DNA from: VYFG01 sp965248685
GTDB lineage: Bacteria; Pseudomonadota; Gammaproteobacteria; Arenicellales; Poriferihabitantaceae
Length of the DNA stretch: 64,000 nt
Assembly (NCBI GenBank): GCA_965248685.1
Contig: CBDFKC010000003.1
Span: 2,728,001 to 2,792,000 of the forward strand
Direction of reading: 5' to 3'
Shown here: positions 18,244-25,789 of the stretch, piece after piece
Position numbering within the stretch: position 1 is the first letter of the stretch
How the letters are laid out: each line of letters begins with the position of its first letter
Made by a program: the position numbers and the translations under genes
Notes under the pieces: generated by a model
Seen by the model: the letters and a program-made list of their open reading frames with translations, nothing else
What the model was told of the DNA's origin: nothing
The model's database searches: none

Positions 18244-19173
18244 ATGGTTAAATTTCCGTTGGCGTTATTTGACGCATTTTCCGAAACAAGCTTTGGTGGA
18301 AGCGTCGCCGCCGTAATTGATCATGCAGAAGAATTGTCCAGCGAAAATATGCAGCGTATTGCCAAAGAAATTGGCGCACCGGCTACTGGGTTTATTACCG
18401 CAATTGGAACCGACGCAATTGGAACCGATATGGTGGACGTAAGGTTTTTTTCAACCATGACAGAGTACCCAATGTGTGGTCACGGTACCATTGGCCTGAT
18501 GACCTGGTTGATGGAGCGGGGAATCTTTCGCCCAGAGAATGGAAAAGCCAAAACAATAGTTTTGCGTACTCCTGCGGGGACCGCAGAAATGGAGTTGTCA
18601 ATTCGTGCCGACGGTCGTTTCATGGTGATGGTGAGTCTGGATTCCGCGAGGTTTGAACCCAGCGGCGTCCATCGCACAACTATTGCCCCCATGCTCGGGA
18701 TTGCGTCGGATGATATTGTTGGAGATGCACCATTGGAATTAACCCGTTCTGACTTTACCCATCTGGTTGTACCCATTGCCAAATTGGATACAATGGGTAG
18801 AATCACACCAGACTACCCACGAATTACCGAACTCAGCCATGAATTCGAGATTGATACTATTTCGGTGTTTAGCCTGGAAACGGAGAATCCGAAAAGCACC
18901 ATTCACTGTCGGGAATTTTGTCCAGCGGTAGGTACACCGGAAGCGCCCGCAAGCGGAACCACTAACCGGGCTCTGGCCTGTTATTTGTACGAGCAGCAAT
19001 TACTTCAGTCAGATTCGGATGGCAAGTACGTGATGCTAGCCGAGCAGGGAATAGAAATGGGGCGGCCCAGTTATATCAGAGTAGAATTGGAGGTGGAGGA
19101 TAATTCGGTGATCAAAGCCAGAGTTGGTGGGATTGCAACAAAAACCATGGAGGGAGAGTTTTTCCTGAATTGA
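18244..19173 (+). CDS. PhzF / proline-racemase superfamily protein
   Basis: A 309-residue protein of the two-domain DAP-epimerase fold. The opening LFDAFSETSFGGSVAAVI and the C-terminal GTPEAPASGTTNRALACYL follow PhzF, while MCGHGTIG (C78) is the proline-racemase-type catalytic loop. The usual PhzF catalytic Glu in SETAFV is replaced (APATGFI). The second racemase Cys loop carries PASGTT, with no Cys. It could be a dehydratase, or an isomerase with an altered mechanism. A five-residue tandem repeat AIGTD-AIGTD lies at about 53-62. It sits 20 bases after the amidase. Confidence 0.72.
   Translation: MVKFPLALFDAFSETSFGGSVAAVIDHAEELSSENMQRIAKEIGAPATGFITAIGTDAIGTDMVDVRFFSTMTEYPMCGHGTIGLMTWLMERGIFRPENGKAKTIVLRTPAGTAEMELSIRADGRFMVMVSLDSARFEPSGVHRTTIAPMLGIASDDIVGDAPLELTRSDFTHLVVPIAKLDTMGRITPDYPRITELSHEFEIDTISVFSLETENPKSTIHCREFCPAVGTPEAPASGTTNRALACYLYEQQLLQSDSDGKYVMLAEQGIEMGRPSYIRVELEVEDNSVIKARVGGIATKTMEGEFFLN
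18400..18429 (+). repeat. In-frame 15-bp tandem duplication inside the PhzF-like gene
   Basis: GCAATTGGAACCGAC at 18400-18414 is followed at once by GCAATTGGAACCGAT at 18415-18429, one base different. It adds five residues (AIGTD) to a loop before a predicted strand without breaking the frame, and looks like a recent slippage or short duplication. Confidence 0.9.
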
Positions 19174-19275
19174 ATGGACTGAGTGGATTCAATGCCAATA
19201 TGTTGTTAAATAATCAAAACTTTAAAATAGACTGCGCTCCTGCTAGACTTATTCAATCTTCGTTTAAATAAGATA

Positions 19276-19647
19276 ATGAAAATACAGCAGTTTGGTGAGG
19301 TCCACGTGGTTTCTTTGCAAGGACGAATTGATCATACGGTCGCCGAATCATTTAAAGAGCAACTTATGCAGGTTTTGCAAGGGTGTTGTTATAACGACTC
19401 CAAAGTAGTCATAGACATGGAGCAGGTTGACTATATGAGTAGCGTTGGGCTGCGGGTACTGCTAATTGCCGCAAAACACTGCCAGTCTGATGGCGGCGAG
19501 GTTATTGTGGCTGGTCTGCATTCCACCATGCAGGAGATTTTTGAGATTAGCCGCTTTGACAAAATATTTAAAACTTTTGATACCACGCTAACAGCGGTAG
19601 AATATTTTGATAGGGAAGCTGCTGTGTCTTATGCCGCAGCTAGTTAA
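19276..19647 (+). CDS. STAS-domain anti-sigma-factor antagonist
   Basis: A 123-residue single STAS domain of the SpoIIAA/RsbV type. The phospho-acceptor region is seen in VDYMSSVGLRVLL, with Ser-Ser before the helix. In partner switching, the dephosphorylated form binds an RsbW-type kinase/anti-sigma factor and is reset by an SpoIIE-type phosphatase. Exactly such a phosphatase is encoded two genes downstream, and no kinase lies in this operon. The nearest RsbW-like gene is at 44735. First gene of the STAS-MBL-SpoIIE operon. Confidence 0.88.
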   Translation: MKIQQFGEVHVVSLQGRIDHTVAESFKEQLMQVLQGCCYNDSKVVIDMEQVDYMSSVGLRVLLIAAKHCQSDGGEVIVAGLHSTMQEIFEISRFDKIFKTFDTTLTAVEYFDREAAVSYAAAS

Positions 19648-19681
19648 TTTATAACATTCCAAATCAAGGGACAATTACACA

Positions 19682-20641
19682 ATGCAGGTGCGATTTTGGG
19701 GTACCAGGGGTTCTTTACCCGTATCAATGCGGGGCGAGAGTCTGGAACGTCGAATTCATTCGGTGCTTAGCCTTGCGAATGGAAAACAATTCAAGAATGA
19801 CGCGGCAATCACACGGTTTATAAATCAGGAATTACCTTTCTCGTTGCGATACGGCTACGGTGGGTCGAGCTCCTGTGTTGAATTGAATCCGGAGTCCGAA
19901 GAAGTTGTAATTTGTGATATGGGGTCCGGATTGCGAGAGTTCGTCCAACATCGGAATACCACGGTAGGGTTAGTTGGACCCGCTACCTATCACTTTTTTA
20001 TGTCCCATGTGCATTGGGACCATATTATGGGGTTTCCATTTTTTACGCCGGTGTATATACCTGGTAATAAAATAATTGTGCATGGTTGTCATGATATTCT
20101 TGAAACTGCTCTGCGCCGGCAACACTCCGATCCGAGTTTCCCAGTGGATTGGGAAGCTCTCGGTGCTGATATAGAATTTTCTCTGATGGAGCCAGGCGAC
20201 CCGGTTACAGTAGCGGGTTTAAGCGTTACCGCCTTTCTCCAGCGCCACCACGGCGACTCTTATGGATATCGATTTGAACAGGATGGAAAATCGGTCGTTT
20301 ATTCGACAGATTGTGAACATAGACTAGATGATGTCGAGGGCATTGACAGCTACATTGAATTCATCCAGCGGGCAAATCTGGTTATTTTCGACGCGATGTA
20401 CTCCCTCGCAGATATGAGTACGGTCAAGGAAGACTGGGGACATTCCAGTAACACCGTTGGGGTCGATTTATGCCATCGCGCGGAAGTGGACCATTACTGC
20501 ATGTTCCATCACGAGCCCATTTACAGTGACGAAATGATAGAACAAGTGCTCAATGAAACGATTCGTTATGAAGAGCTGACCCGCGAAGGTAAGGCGCTTC
20601 ATGTCTCCTCCGCTTATGACGGTAGGGTGATAGATTTATAG
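19682..20641 (+). CDS. Metallo-beta-lactamase-fold hydrolase
   Basis: A 319-residue MBL-fold protein opening MQVRFWGTRGSLPV, as in the group of cyclic-nucleotide phosphodiesterase-like and RNase Z-related proteins. Metal ligands are visible in MSHVHWDHIMGFPFF (HxHxDH), HHGDSYGYRF, YSTDCEH and FHHEP. Such proteins are often found beside two-component or partner-switching genes, and may hydrolyse a nucleotide messenger; the substrate is unknown. It begins 34 bases after the STAS gene and ends 12 bases before the CHASE2-SpoIIE gene. Confidence 0.82.
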   Translation: MQVRFWGTRGSLPVSMRGESLERRIHSVLSLANGKQFKNDAAITRFINQELPFSLRYGYGGSSSCVELNPESEEVVICDMGSGLREFVQHRNTTVGLVGPATYHFFMSHVHWDHIMGFPFFTPVYIPGNKIIVHGCHDILETALRRQHSDPSFPVDWEALGADIEFSLMEPGDPVTVAGLSVTAFLQRHHGDSYGYRFEQDGKSVVYSTDCEHRLDDVEGIDSYIEFIQRANLVIFDAMYSLADMSTVKEDWGHSSNTVGVDLCHRAEVDHYCMFHHEPIYSDEMIEQVLNETIRYEELTREGKALHVSSAYDGRVIDL

Positions 20642-20653
20642 TAAATCAGGGAG

Positions 20654-22831
20654 ATGACACCGCGGGATCATCTACTGGCGCTGATGGCGCCCAAAGGAAT
20701 TCGATCCTTTATCCGCGGCAAACTATTCACCCTGGCTGGAGGGCGCGCTGTTGCCTCTCTGGCTCTAATTGTGCTACTCGCTATCCCGTGGTTTCCTAGT
20801 GGTGATATAACGCTGGGACTTAGTACTCGATTGTGGGACACCATTCATCGCCATTACCCCAGAAAACCTGAGAAATTTCCGGTAGTTATCATTGATATTG
20901 ATCGGGCTTCTCTGGTGAAAATTGGGCAATGGCCCTGGCCTCGTTCGAAACTTGCCCAGCTAATTGAGAAAATTTCAGCGATGGGTCCATCCGCGATCGG
21001 GATTGATATTATGATGCCGGAGAAAGATCGCTTGTCCCCCGAAATGATTGCTACCAGTAGTGAAATTGATCAGAGAACACGGGAGTTTTTATTGCTGTTG
21101 CAACCCAATGACGAACGATTGGCCGAAAAGATGGAACAAGTCAGAGTTATTATTGGGCGCGTAGGAGATGGAGGCAGTTCGCCGGAGAATAATAGAGAGG
21201 AGCGGCTGCCCTATAAGAAGCAATCTTTTATAGCAACCGGTGTTCAGTTAGATGGTCCGGCACCAGACCAATTTCTCTACCAGTACTCGGGGATGCTGTT
21301 AAACGTTCCGGTGCTGGAATCTGCTGCTTTCGGTCACAGCTTGCTTAACTCCGTACATGATAAGGACGGTGTGTTGCGGCGTATGCCATTGATATCCATG
21401 GTGCAAAATAAGGTGGTTCCATCACTGGCGCTGGAGGTTTATAGAGCGTCCATCAGAGGGGCCCGATTTGCAAACTTTTACACAGTTAAATCAACTGATA
21501 AGGGTGTGGAAGGAATACAGCTTGATAATCAGTTTATTGAAACCGATCCCGACGGGAGTATCCAACCCTATTTTTCCGTAAAAAATGTTAATAGAAAAAT
21601 TTCAGCGCTGGATATATTTCACGACCTGGTAGAGAAAAAAAGTATAGAAAACAACATTGTTTTGATTGGGGTTACCGCCCTGGGCCTGACAGATGTTAGG
21701 TCAATTCCTCCAGAAACGCAGATGGATGGTGTCGAAATTCAGGCTCAGGTGATAGAAAATCTGGTCGAGCAGGTTCGTCTAAAGCGACCCGAGCCGGTGG
21801 GATGGATCGAATCTGGATTCTTATTGATTGGCGGATTGCTTCTTATTATTCTGGTGCCCATTATTGCACCGCTATACGCTACTGGGCTCTATATGACAGT
21901 CGCGGTTGCCACACTGTTAACTACTTTCATCGGGTTTCAGCAACACTATTTGATCGCATCGGTCTATCCATTACTTGGAATTACCCTGGTATTTCTATTG
22001 CTATTGAATTCGATCTGGGCAGATTCTGATGCCTCAAGACGGGCCCTGGCACAAAATTTGTGGGATGAACGGTTGTCCACCGAACGTATTCGAGGAGAAT
22101 TGGATGCGGCTCACGATATACAAATGGGTAGCCTGCCTGATACGCGTAAAATCAAAGGATTACCGCTGTCCCTTGAACTGCATTCCTTACTGGTGCCAGC
22201 CAAGGAGGTTGGGGGTGATTTTTATGATGTATTTATGATTGACCAGAATCGCCTGTTTTTTGTGATTGCTGATGTTAGCGGTAAGGGCGTTCCGGCATCA
22301 TTGTTTTCGGCCTTAAGTAAAGCCCTATGTAAAAGTGCAGCAATGCGTGGAGAGGTAGACCTTTCGGATTTGATTCGTACCGTAAACCTGGAAATATCCC
22401 GGGAAAACTCGGGACAATTGTTTGTGACCGCGATACTGGGAGTGATAGACGGAGAGAGTGGAATATTGGATTTTTGTAACGCTGGTCACGAGCATCCATT
22501 GCTACTTGGGTCCAATCAGAATGTTGTTACCCTGGTCAGCGAAGGCGGACCACCTCTTTGTTCGTTGGAAGGCTATGTTTATCCAGTTGAGCGTATCCAG
22601 CTCCAGTCTGGAGAAACTGTGGTGATTATTACCGACGGAGCCACCGATGCAATTGATGCCAACGAGGAAATTTATGGCATAAACAGGCTTCGCGCATCGT
22701 TAGGCCAAGCTCGTAAAATTGACGACGTCGAGACAACTGTTTTATCCCTTCATCTGGATATTGAGACCTTCTCCAAGGGTGTTGAGCAAACGGATGACAT
22801 GGCTATTCTGGGGATTCGTTATCACGGTTAA
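20654..22831 (+). CDS. CHASE2 sensor fused to SpoIIE/PP2C serine phosphatase
   Basis: A 725-residue membrane receptor phosphatase. After an N-terminal membrane segment (about 32-50), a periplasmic CHASE2 domain spans roughly 70-375 (VVIIDIDRASLVKIGQWPWPRS, IGIDIMM, FGHSLLNSVHDKDGVLRRMPL). Three further membrane helices lie near 385-460. A short coiled linker leads to the PP2C-SpoIIE domain (about 490-722), with metal-site motifs GGDFYDVF, ADVSGKG and IITDGATDA. It should dephosphorylate the STAS protein encoded by the first gene of the operon. Its 3' end overlaps the convergent DUF3530 gene by 29 bases. Confidence 0.92.
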   Translation: MTPRDHLLALMAPKGIRSFIRGKLFTLAGGRAVASLALIVLLAIPWFPSGDITLGLSTRLWDTIHRHYPRKPEKFPVVIIDIDRASLVKIGQWPWPRSKLAQLIEKISAMGPSAIGIDIMMPEKDRLSPEMIATSSEIDQRTREFLLLLQPNDERLAEKMEQVRVIIGRVGDGGSSPENNREERLPYKKQSFIATGVQLDGPAPDQFLYQYSGMLLNVPVLESAAFGHSLLNSVHDKDGVLRRMPLISMVQNKVVPSLALEVYRASIRGARFANFYTVKSTDKGVEGIQLDNQFIETDPDGSIQPYFSVKNVNRKISALDIFHDLVEKKSIENNIVLIGVTALGLTDVRSIPPETQMDGVEIQAQVIENLVEQVRLKRPEPVGWIESGFLLIGGLLLIILVPIIAPLYATGLYMTVAVATLLTTFIGFQQHYLIASVYPLLGITLVFLLLLNSIWADSDASRRALAQNLWDERLSTERIRGELDAAHDIQMGSLPDTRKIKGLPLSLELHSLLVPAKEVGGDFYDVFMIDQNRLFFVIADVSGKGVPASLFSALSKALCKSAAMRGEVDLSDLIRTVNLEISRENSGQLFVTAILGVIDGESGILDFCNAGHEHPLLLGSNQNVVTLVSEGGPPLCSLEGYVYPVERIQLQSGETVVIITDGATDAIDANEEIYGINRLRASLGQARKIDDVETTVLSLHLDIETFSKGVEQTDDMAILGIRYHG

Positions 22832-23612
22832 ATTGTTGCAACCACTCTGTAACTTGATCGAGTAAAACTTCTTCCCTGTTATCAAAAAAGTGGTTGGCTG
22901 CTTCGACCTTGACCTGGTAATAGTGATGGTTGCCAGATTCTTCCGCGGCTATTATGCGATGGAGGGCAGAGTCAATTACCTCTGGCAGATCTTCACTACC
23001 AAACAGGTCCAGTAGTGGAATCTGTATTTGGCGTAAATTGGCTAGTACGTCAACAGGATTATTTTCAGCATTCGCGCCAATGCCGATTAGGGCGGCAGCT
23101 TCGACCGGGGAGTCGGGGTTTTCCACTAGATAGTGGCTCACCATTGCAGCTCCCATACTGTGTGAAACGATGACAAAGTGGAATATTCCCTTGCTGCGCA
23201 GGTATTTTATTGCTGCATTGATGCGTCCGGACACTTCCTGGAACAATGGTTTGTAGGCGATCGTAGCTGCATCATTTTCCAGAATTGGCATTTGAATAGA
23301 CAGGGTGTGCCAGTCGTTTTCGCTCATCCCGACCCGTAATGGTTTGATAACTTGCTCCCAGTTGGGGTGAACACCAGAGCCATGAATGACGATAGCTGCT
23401 CTCTTGGTCTTAGCGTCAGTGGATTCCATTTCAATGCCGAGAAATTCGTGCCCATCTGCGTTTAGCCAGACCACCTCCCCATCAAACAGAGTGTCGACAA
23501 TCTGCTCCGCCCAGCGGCGTTCTTTAGGGGCATCGGATAGGGTATCGGCCTGACAACTGCTGCCGACAAGCAAAAGTATCAAAAACGTGTCAACTATTCG
23601 AGAAAATCCCAT
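22803..23612 (-). CDS. DUF3530-family alpha/beta hydrolase, exported
   Basis: A ~269-residue protein with an N-terminal signal sequence (hydrophobic stretch to about residue 20, ending SSCQA; not a canonical lipobox). The alpha/beta-hydrolase core has IHGSGVHPNWEQVIKPLRV and an elbow VSHSMGAAMVSHYL, with DLFGSEDLPEV supplying a likely acid and AANHFF a likely His. DUF3530 proteins are periplasmic hydrolases of unknown substrate. I use the ATG at 23612 rather than the TTG two codons earlier. Converges on, and overlaps, the SpoIIE phosphatase gene. Confidence 0.75.
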   Translation of the reverse strand: MGFSRIVDTFLILLLVGSSCQADTLSDAPKERRWAEQIVDTLFDGEVVWLNADGHEFLGIEMESTDAKTKRAAIVIHGSGVHPNWEQVIKPLRVGMSENDWHTLSIQMPILENDAATIAYKPLFQEVSGRINAAIKYLRSKGIFHFVIVSHSMGAAMVSHYLVENPDSPVEAAALIGIGANAENNPVDVLANLRQIQIPLLDLFGSEDLPEVIDSALHRIIAAEESGNHHYYQVKVEAANHFFDNREEVLLDQVTEWLQQFNRDNESPE

Positions 23613-23688
23613 TACCAAACTCTTAAATTTATTGTCTTCCTAAAATCTGAAAGTTTTCTACCCAGATTAATTCGCAGGACTTGGATAT

Positions 23689-23740
23689 AGTGTAGTGAAT
23701 TAAGCATATTGTACATACAATATGTTTAATACATTACACT
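23689..23740. repeat. 52-bp near-perfect palindrome
   Basis: Left arm 23689-23713 and right arm 23716-23740 are inverted copies, 22 of 25 bases matching, around a 2-base centre CA. The inner 9 bases of each arm (CATATTGTA / TACAATATG) match perfectly. It is AT-rich, lacks a T-run, and lies between the EamA gene end and the DUF3530 gene start, both on the minus strand. It could be a large operator, a cruciform-forming element or a small mobile-element remnant. Confidence 0.85.
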
Positions 23741-23759
23741 GGTAAGAAGAAAACGCGCT

Positions 23760-24680
23760 TCATTCAGATCTAATCGCGATAAGACCAGCTCCCGCTATCA
23801 ACAACATACCGATAATCGTTACGCCATCCGGTATCTCGGATAACAGAATTATTCCCCACATAGCACTAAATGCAAGGTAGCAATAGTCGAACGAAGCAAT
23901 CATGGACGAGGGACCATTTTGATAGGCAATCGCGGAAAAAAGACTACCAACAATAATAACAATACCAAGAATTCCCATGGACATCCAGCCTTTGGTATTT
24001 AATGGGGTCCAGTCTCCAAGCAAAAATGAATTGGTCTGAATGAGCTGTTCTGATGGCCCCCATATTGCAATTAAAATTGTTGCGGTACAACCCATTGCAA
24101 TAAAAGCAAAATTTAATGAAAGTGATAAAACTTTAGGGTTTTCCTCGAAGCATTTTGTTCGGGTCAATATCATCGCCAGGGCGTAGAAAACCGCTGCGAT
24201 TAGAGGCAGCAACGCGTAGCGATTAAATTCATCCGAATCTGGTCTAAGAATAATGAGCACACCGGCAAACCCGAGAGCGATGGCAAACCAGGATTTCCTG
24301 CCAACGTTATCACCGGTAAACAAAGCCGAAAACAGCGTGATAAATAGCGGGATTGTATAGTAAACCGCTGCCGCTACCGACAACTTTATGTGGGGTAGTG
24401 CAGCGTAAAAAGCAACCCACATGCAGGCCAGTAGCAGACTCCGGATTGCGGTCCAAAATATAGTCTCAGGTATGAGATTGGGTTTCGACCGATCAACCTT
24501 TATCAAAGTAATCAGTATGGGTAGCGCGATAAGGGATCGGATGACGTAAATTTGCCAAAGTGGAAAGCTAATACTGAGACGTTTTATCACCGCGTCACCA
24601 AAGGAAAGTACAAATACGGCAAACAGAATCGAGCCAATCGCAAGCCCGAGATTATCTTGCCGAAGGTTGTTTCCGAACAT
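23760..24680 (-). CDS. EamA/DMT-family transporter
   Basis: About 306 residues with ten predicted membrane helices in two EamA repeats, characteristic of drug/metabolite transporters (S-adenosylmethionine, amino-acid or metabolite exporters). The start is taken at ATG 24680 (MFGNNLRQDN), because the upstream 15 residues to 24725 look like leader sequence. It is divergent from a LysR gene that starts 95 bases away, the usual arrangement in which the regulator controls the transporter. Confidence 0.85.
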   Translation of the reverse strand: MFGNNLRQDNLGLAIGSILFAVFVLSFGDAVIKRLSISFPLWQIYVIRSLIALPILITLIKVDRSKPNLIPETIFWTAIRSLLLACMWVAFYAALPHIKLSVAAAVYYTIPLFITLFSALFTGDNVGRKSWFAIALGFAGVLIILRPDSDEFNRYALLPLIAAVFYALAMILTRTKCFEENPKVLSLSLNFAFIAMGCTATILIAIWGPSEQLIQTNSFLLGDWTPLNTKGWMSMGILGIVIIVGSLFSAIAYQNGPSSMIASFDYCYLAFSAMWGIILLSEIPDGVTIIGMLLIAGAGLIAIRSE

Positions 24681-24775
24681 TATTAAATGGTACTGTTCAT
24701 AACTAGTAGTTAATAGTAATCTCAATTTTGCACATTTAATAATGACTAATTGTTTTGAATAGATAATTATTTATT

Positions 24776-25687
24776 ATGAATAAATTTCGAAAATTATTGC
24801 CGCCACTAGCCAGCTTGCTACCATTCGAGGCAGCCGCCCGCCTGGGTAGTATTACCAGAGCAGGACAAGAACTAGGGCTTACCCAGGCCGCTGTTAGCAA
24901 GCAAATAAAAGGTCTGGAGCAAAACCTCGGAACCACGTTGTTCCATCGTAGAAATCGGGCGATTTATTTGACTGACGAAGGAACAGAACTTGCGAATGTG
25001 GTGGTGGGAGCGCTGGAGACAATATCGTCCTGCACCAGTCGCATGCGGGATACTCGAAAGAGTAATGAGGTTGTGCTGTTTGCGCAACTTTGCGAGGGAC
25101 TCTATTGGGTCATGCCAAATTTGTCGAAGTTTTATCAACGGTACCCAAATATAGAAGTCAGGACATCCGTATCAACCAGACCAGTGACAGAAACCACAGA
25201 ATATTTCGATTTGGCGTTGCAAACCTCATGCCGTAACAGCGGAAATTGCGAGCTGATTTTTAGCGCACCTGATGAGGTATTTCCTGTTTGTAGTCCAGAT
25301 TATTTGAATGCAATTGAACATCAACCAAAGCTTACTGACCTTCCAAATTATCGTCTTTTACATCATAAAATGTATCCTCAGGACTGGATCAACTGGGACG
25401 ATTGGTTAGGGCTGATTAATGTATCGATTAGAGTAGGGTACACTGGAATGATATATGATAGCTATCCCATGATGATTCAAGCTGCAATCGAAGGTCATGG
25501 AATTGCGCTTGGATGGCGCCAAACTACTAGTCGTCTGCTACAGGCAAACGCATTGATCAAACCTTTTGAGGAAAGTCTAAAACTGGACGACGGATTGTCG
25601 GTGTACCGGCATCCGAATTGCAAGCCGCGAGCTGAAGTCGAGTCGGTGCTGGACTGGTTGAGAGAGGAATTATTAAGCGTAGGGTAA
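24776..25687 (+). CDS. LysR-family transcriptional regulator (GcvA-like)
   Basis: A 303-residue LysR regulator. The helix-turn-helix is in residues about 15-45 (FEAAARLGSITRAGQELGLTQAAVSKQIKGLEQNLG), and the effector-binding domain follows from about 95. The opening LPPLASLLPFEAAARLGS is typical of the GcvA-like subgroup. It is divergent from the EamA transporter gene and probably regulates it. The ligand cannot be inferred. Confidence 0.9.
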   Translation: MNKFRKLLPPLASLLPFEAAARLGSITRAGQELGLTQAAVSKQIKGLEQNLGTTLFHRRNRAIYLTDEGTELANVVVGALETISSCTSRMRDTRKSNEVVLFAQLCEGLYWVMPNLSKFYQRYPNIEVRTSVSTRPVTETTEYFDLALQTSCRNSGNCELIFSAPDEVFPVCSPDYLNAIEHQPKLTDLPNYRLLHHKMYPQDWINWDDWLGLINVSIRVGYTGMIYDSYPMMIQAAIEGHGIALGWRQTTSRLLQANALIKPFEESLKLDDGLSVYRHPNCKPRAEVESVLDWLREELLSVG

Positions 25688-25789
25688 AGGCAACTGATCA
25701 GGATTATACCTCGCTAGAATTTAGTAACTGTCTCTGCCATACTCTCGGGAGTCATAAAGATTAAGGGTCGTATCACCATCGGAGGATCA

